Origin: Verrucomicrobiota bacterium
GTDB taxonomy: Bacteria; Verrucomicrobiota; Verrucomicrobiia; Opitutales; Opitutaceae
Direction of reading: 5' to 3'
Length of the DNA: 17,278 nt
Assembly (NCBI GenBank): GCA_023430565.1
Contig: JAEZAD010000174.1
Coordinates: 1-17,278, forward strand
Shown here: positions 14,667 to 17,278 of the stretch, one piece after another
Layout: every line of letters starts with the position of its first letter
Numbering within the stretch: position 1 is the stretch's first letter
Translations under genes and position numbers: made by a program
The notes under the pieces: model-generated
Database searches by the model: none
What the model was told of the DNA's origin: nothing
What the model saw: the letters and a program-made list of their open reading frames with translations, nothing else

Positions 14667-15599
14667 TCAAGCGTCGGCTTCGGCGGCGATGCGAGCGCGG
14701 AGGGATTCGTCGGGGAGCGGACCGGTGGCGGCGCGGAGGTTGTCGCGGAGGTGGGCGACCTTCGAGGTGGCGGGGATCGCGCAGGTGACGGCGGGGTGCG
14801 AGACGATGAATTTCAACATGAGCTGAGCCCAGGAGTCGCAGCCGATTTCGGCAGCGTAGTCGGGGAGCGGGCGGGAGCGGAGGCGGCGGAAGAGCGAGCC
14901 GCCGGCGAAGGGGCGGTTGACGATGACGGCGACGCCGCGGTCGCGGGCGAGCGGAAGAAGACGGCGCTCGGCGTCGCGTTCGCCGATGGAGTAGTTGATT
15001 TGGATGAAGTCGATGGGGTCGGCGGCGAGGAGGTGGGCGATGGCATCCTGGCCGCTGGTGGTGTAGTGGGTGACGCCGAGGTAGCGGATGCGGCCGGCGG
15101 CCTTCCAGTCGCGGAACGTGGCGAGGTGGGTGTCGGCGTCGACGAGGTTGTGGACCTGCATGAGGTCGATGGGATCGGCGCGGAGCTTGCGCATCGATTC
15201 TTCCATTTGCGCGATGCCGGCGCGGCGGCCGGACGTCCAGACTTTGGTGGCGACGAAGAGTTTTTCGCGAAGGGCGAGTTTTGCCGAGAGTTCGCCGACG
15301 ACGGTTTCGGAGCGGCCATACATCGGGGAGGAATCGATGACGCGGCCGCCGAGTTCGACGAAGGTGCGGAGAACGTCCTCGAGCGGACGGAGCGGGCCTG
15401 GGGAGCTGGCGACGTCGAAGGTTTGCCACGTGCCGAGGCCGATGACGGGGAGTTCTTCGCCGGTGGAAGGAATGCGGCGGGTGAGAAGGGGTGTGGTGGC
15501 CGGAGCGGTGTGGGTGTTGGCGGCGAAGGGAAGGCGGGCGCCGCAGGCGGTGGCGGCGAAGCCGGTGGCGAGGAGACGAAGGGCGTCGCGACGGTTCAT
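14667..15599 (-). CDS. Aldo/keto reductase with Tat-type signal
   Basis: 310 residues. The (alpha/beta)8 NADPH-dependent reductase domain begins around 38 (TRRIPSTGEELPVIGLGTWQTF). The catalytic tetrad can be placed: Asp89 (VIDSS), Tyr94 (PMYG), Lys119 (ATKVW) and His150 (QVHN). Before it, MNRRDALRLLATGFAATACG is a twin-arginine leader (RRDALRL), probably exporting the folded, cofactor-loaded enzyme. Cys19 gives a weak lipobox-like ending (ATAC), so a lipoprotein form is possible but not strong. The start ATG overlaps the upstream hydrolase stop by 4 bp (15596-15599). It is followed 13 bp later by the amidase. Reductases of this type with Tat signals are common in Verrucomicrobiota and Planctomycetota; the substrate is unknown. 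Confidence 0.93.
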   Translation of the reverse strand: MNRRDALRLLATGFAATACGARLPFAANTHTAPATTPLLTRRIPSTGEELPVIGLGTWQTFDVASSPGPLRPLEDVLRTFVELGGRVIDSSPMYGRSETVVGELSAKLALREKLFVATKVWTSGRRAGIAQMEESMRKLRADPIDLMQVHNLVDADTHLATFRDWKAAGRIRYLGVTHYTTSGQDAIAHLLAADPIDFIQINYSIGERDAERRLLPLARDRGVAVIVNRPFAGGSLFRRLRSRPLPDYAAEIGCDSWAQLMLKFIVSHPAVTCAIPATSKVAHLRDNLRAATGPLPDESLRARIAAEADA

Positions 15600-16642
15600 G
15601 GGCGGGGAGGCGAGGCGGTGGCGAGGGCGACGGGGCGGAAGCGCGGGTCGTGTCCGGCGATTTCGGCCCAGAGTTCGCCCGGGGAGATCCGGCGATTGCG
15701 GGTGCGGTTGACCCAGGTGACTTCGGTGGGGGCGTCTGTATCCGTGAAGCGGATGCCCCAGATGGGATCGAAGGCTTCCGCGGAGAGCGAGTAACGCATG
15801 TCGCCGAGGACGGAGGAATCGCCGGGGCTGCGCGCGACCCAGTGTTCGGAGAACCAGGCGAAGCGCTGGAACGAGCGTTGTTGGTTGCGGGCGGTTTCGG
15901 CGGGTGTGAGGTCGTCGAGCTCGACGAGCGGCAGCGACCAGCCCTCGCGAATTTCCGGAGCGGAGAACCAGCCGACGCGGATGCGATCGGCGTAGATGCG
16001 GTTCTGATGAATGTAGAGCGCGCGCCAGACGAGATTGTTGGCGAGGGTGGGCATGATTTCGAAGCGTTCGAACGTGTGGCCGCGGGCGGCGGCGAGGGAG
16101 CGTTGGGCGGCGGCGGCGCGGGTGTGTTGGAGGGCGCCGCAGCCGATGTAGCCGAGAGCGAGGGCGAGGGAGACGACGGCGGGGCGCGTGCGCTGGCGTT
16201 TCAGCGCGAGAAAGAGGCCGAGGGCGAGGGGGAGCGTGACGAGGAGATCGACGACGGAGACGAAGTCCCAGCCGAAGCGGTGGTTGGTGAGCGGCCAGAG
16301 GAGCTGCGTGCCGTAGCTGGTGGCGGCGTCGAGGAGGCAGTGGCTGAAATAGGCGAAGGTGGCGCAGAGCCAGAGGAGAAGAAAGCGGGGGCGGTTGGCG
16401 CGGGGAAAAAGGAAGACGGCGGTGACGATGGCGGCTCCGATGGGGGCGAAGAGAAGCGAGTGGGTGAAATGGCGGTGGTATTCGACGGCGAGGAGCGGGT
16501 CGGCGGCGCTGCGGATGAAAACGTCGGCGTCGGGCACGAAGGCGGCGAGGGCGGCGACGCCGGCGGCGGTGCGGCCGAGTTTTTGGTGGAAAGCGACGTA
16601 GCCGAGGGCGCCGCCGAGAAGGGTGTGCGTGAGCGGGTCCAC
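15596..16642 (-). CDS. DUF457 / YdjM-type membrane-bound metal-dependent hydrolase
   Basis: 348 residues from the GTG at 16640-16642, which gives the family-like start 'M-DPLTHTLLGGALG' (residues 1-14); the frame is open back to 16690. Polar residues typical of the family lie in or near the membrane segments: LTHTLLG (4-10), PDADVF (37-42), HRHFTHS (56-62) and FSHCLLDAATSYG (99-111), together offering His and Asp metal ligands. About five hydrophobic segments occupy residues 1-190. A hydrophilic domain of about 150 residues follows, with a WxxEI and DLTPAE region. The family is annotated as metal-dependent hydrolase, but its biochemical reaction is mostly undetermined. First gene of the leftward operon, overlapping the aldo/keto reductase by 4 bp. 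Confidence 0.9.
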   Translation of the reverse strand: MDPLTHTLLGGALGYVAFHQKLGRTAAGVAALAAFVPDADVFIRSAADPLLAVEYHRHFTHSLLFAPIGAAIVTAVFLFPRANRPRFLLLWLCATFAYFSHCLLDAATSYGTQLLWPLTNHRFGWDFVSVVDLLVTLPLALGLFLALKRQRTRPAVVSLALALGYIGCGALQHTRAAAAQRSLAAARGHTFERFEIMPTLANNLVWRALYIHQNRIYADRIRVGWFSAPEIREGWSLPLVELDDLTPAETARNQQRSFQRFAWFSEHWVARSPGDSSVLGDMRYSLSAEAFDPIWGIRFTDTDAPTEVTWVNRTRNRRISPGELWAEIAGHDPRFRPVALATASPPRP

Positions 16643-16864
16643 GTGCGGGGCATGAAATGCGGCCGGGGGCGCGTGGCAACTCGGGGGCACCGAGTGTTGC
16701 GGGGAGAGAGAGCGCGCGCGAGGGCGACGCTTCCTGTCGTCGCGCGGAACGATGAGGGAAGACGGACGGCTCGCTGGCGCTCGCCGCTACCAGGGTGCGG
16801 CGTGTCGGCATTGCGCGGTGGGGGCGCCGCGCCTCCATGGGCGAGGGGAGGCTGGCAACGCGGG
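16643..16864. other. Intergenic gap with a diverged hairpin-repeat relative
   Basis: A 222-bp gap between the DUF1328-type and DUF457-type genes, both leftward. I see no ORF with family support. TTCC (16731-16734), an 11-nt loop and GGAA (16746-16749) reproduce the arm-loop-arm plan of the 29-bp repeats with other bases. A GGCTCGCTGGCGCTCGCCG segment (16772-16790) and a GGGGGCGCCGCGCCTCC segment (16821-16837) are GC-rich self-complementary or directly repeated stretches that could act as transcription end points. No T tract marks a standard terminator. Confidence 0.3.
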
Positions 16865-17059
16865 CTAGTCGTCGCGGCGGAAGGCGGATTTCACTTTGCG
16901 ACCGACGACGAGGGCGGAGATCAGGAGGATTAGGAAGATCGCGAGGAAGACGAAAAAGAGAATTTTCGCGATGCCGGCGGCGGCGCCGGCGATGAATCCG
17001 AAGCCGAAAGCGCCGGCGATGACGGCGACGATGGCGGAGATGAGGGCCCACTTCAGCAT
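16865..17059 (-). CDS. Small DUF1328-type membrane protein
   Basis: 64 residues from the ATG at 17057-17059, beginning MLKWALISAIVAVIAGAFGF. It has two hydrophobic helices (about 4-30 and 33-53), a short glycine/alanine-rich turn FIAGAAAGIAKI between them, and a basic tail GRKVKSAFRRDD. This matches the YtjA/UPF0391 (DUF1328) family of tiny inner-membrane proteins, which appear in stress-induced settings in other bacteria; no biochemical role is established. The frame is open upstream to 17233, but those residues are proline-rich and overlap the divergent gene. Divergent from the partial gene at 17148 across 88 bp. Confidence 0.85.
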   Translation of the reverse strand: MLKWALISAIVAVIAGAFGFGFIAGAAAGIAKILFFVFLAIFLILLISALVVGRKVKSAFRRDD

Positions 17060-17147
17060 GCGAGGACAGACCGGGGGAGGGTGCGGGCGTTCCGAGGCGG
17101 TGTCACTTGCCAGAGGAGGCGGGCGTGGCAGGTTGAAGCGTTCAGCT

Positions 17148-17278
17148 ATGACGACGACACCATCCGAGGCGGAGAGGACTGCGCCGGAGAATTTTCCGAT
17201 CGAATACGAGGAGCGGGGCGGCGGCGTGTTCAATCGCGAGTTGAAGGGTAAGGGCGTGCTGACGCTGGATGACGCGGG
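17148..17278 (+). CDS. Unrecognised protein, N-terminal 43 residues only (cut by window end)
   Basis: An ATG at 17148 opens a frame with no stop to the window edge. It starts MTTTPSEAERTAPENFPIEY and continues EERGGGVFNRELKGKGVLTL before the edge. It is hydrophilic, has no signal peptide and I do not recognise it. The KGKGVLTLDD run looks like the first strands of a PH-like or beta-barrel domain, which is only a guess. Start choice rests on the ATG and on codon use; no strong ribosome binding site is visible. Confidence 0.6.
   Translation, partial: MTTTPSEAERTAPENFPIEYEERGGGVFNRELKGKGVLTLDDA

Noticed and set aside
14667..17051. A single long minus frame of 794 codons that could suggest a fusion protein ending in the aldo/keto reductase
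   Set aside because: The part before residue 485 is Arg/Pro-rich and out of frame with the DUF457-type gene. The Tat leader at 15599 marks the true start.
17108..17130. TGCCA/TGGCA inverted arms with a 13-bp spacer in the divergent gap near the right edge
   Set aside because: Five-base arms with a long spacer are expected often by chance in this composition, and no matching promoter elements were found.

Overview
The window is 17.3 kb of gene-dense, GC-rich bacterial chromosome. Third codon positions are strongly G/C, and runs of same-strand genes are separated by gaps of at most about 280 bp. Nothing marks it as plasmid, phage or integrative element: I see no integrase, transposase, tRNA, rRNA or CRISPR array. 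The gene mix fits an environmental heterotroph. It includes a GH9 glycosidase, an AGCS-type symporter, a bacterial GH3-like adenylating enzyme, a Gfo/Idh/MocA dehydrogenase next to an MFS carrier, an RRM protein with a glycine tail, and a Tat-type aldo/keto reductase. My best guess is a Verrucomicrobiota of the Opitutales type. This is inference from style and content, because no phylogenetic marker is present.

Layout, left to right. The 3' end of a GH9 glycoside hydrolase (+, 1-751) is followed by a sodium:alanine/glycine-type symporter (+, 895-2325). Facing these is a leftward pair: an RRM RNA-binding protein (4289-3921), which ends in a clear intrinsic terminator, and then an RhlE-like DEAD-box helicase (3735-2512). 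A rightward multi-pass membrane protein of unknown function (4573-5784) converges on a leftward four-gene run. In transcription order that run is a GH3-like acyl-adenylating enzyme (9384-7798), an exported DUF4440/NTF2-like protein (7728-7255), an NADPH-dependent FMN reductase (7258-6710, start overlapping by 4 bp), and an exported protein of unknown family (6674-5931). The short gap where the membrane protein and this run meet holds two copies of a perfect 17-bp palindrome.

Rightward genes follow: an RluA-family pseudouridine synthase (9561-10358), a Gfo/Idh/MocA oxidoreductase (10456-11508), an MFS transporter (11568-12926) and a YchJ-type SEC-C protein (13043-13555). These converge on a compact leftward set: a DUF457-type membrane hydrolase (16642-15596), a Tat-signal aldo/keto reductase (15599-14667, 4-bp overlap) and an N-acetylmuramoyl-L-alanine amidase (14653-13643, 13-bp gap). 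At the right edge, a small DUF1328-type membrane protein (17059-16865) is divergent from the start of an unrecognised gene (17148 onward, cut by the window end).

Functional themes are carbohydrate and amino-acid uptake and use (GH9, AGCS, Gfo/Idh/MocA with MFS), RNA handling of the cold-shock type (RRM, RhlE), envelope maintenance (amidase, Tat AKR, DUF457, DUF1328), and one unassigned small-molecule-like operon (GH3, NTF2-like, flavin reductase, exported unknown).

The most unusual non-coding signals are two. One is the twin palindrome at 5836-5897. The other is a dispersed short repeat with four near-identical 29-bp copies, plus diverged copies whose stem arms change in a compensatory way. 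Two of these repeats supply the apparent start codon of the following gene. No gene-free stretch exceeds 300 bp. The longest (4290-4572 and 16643-16864) are described in the features.
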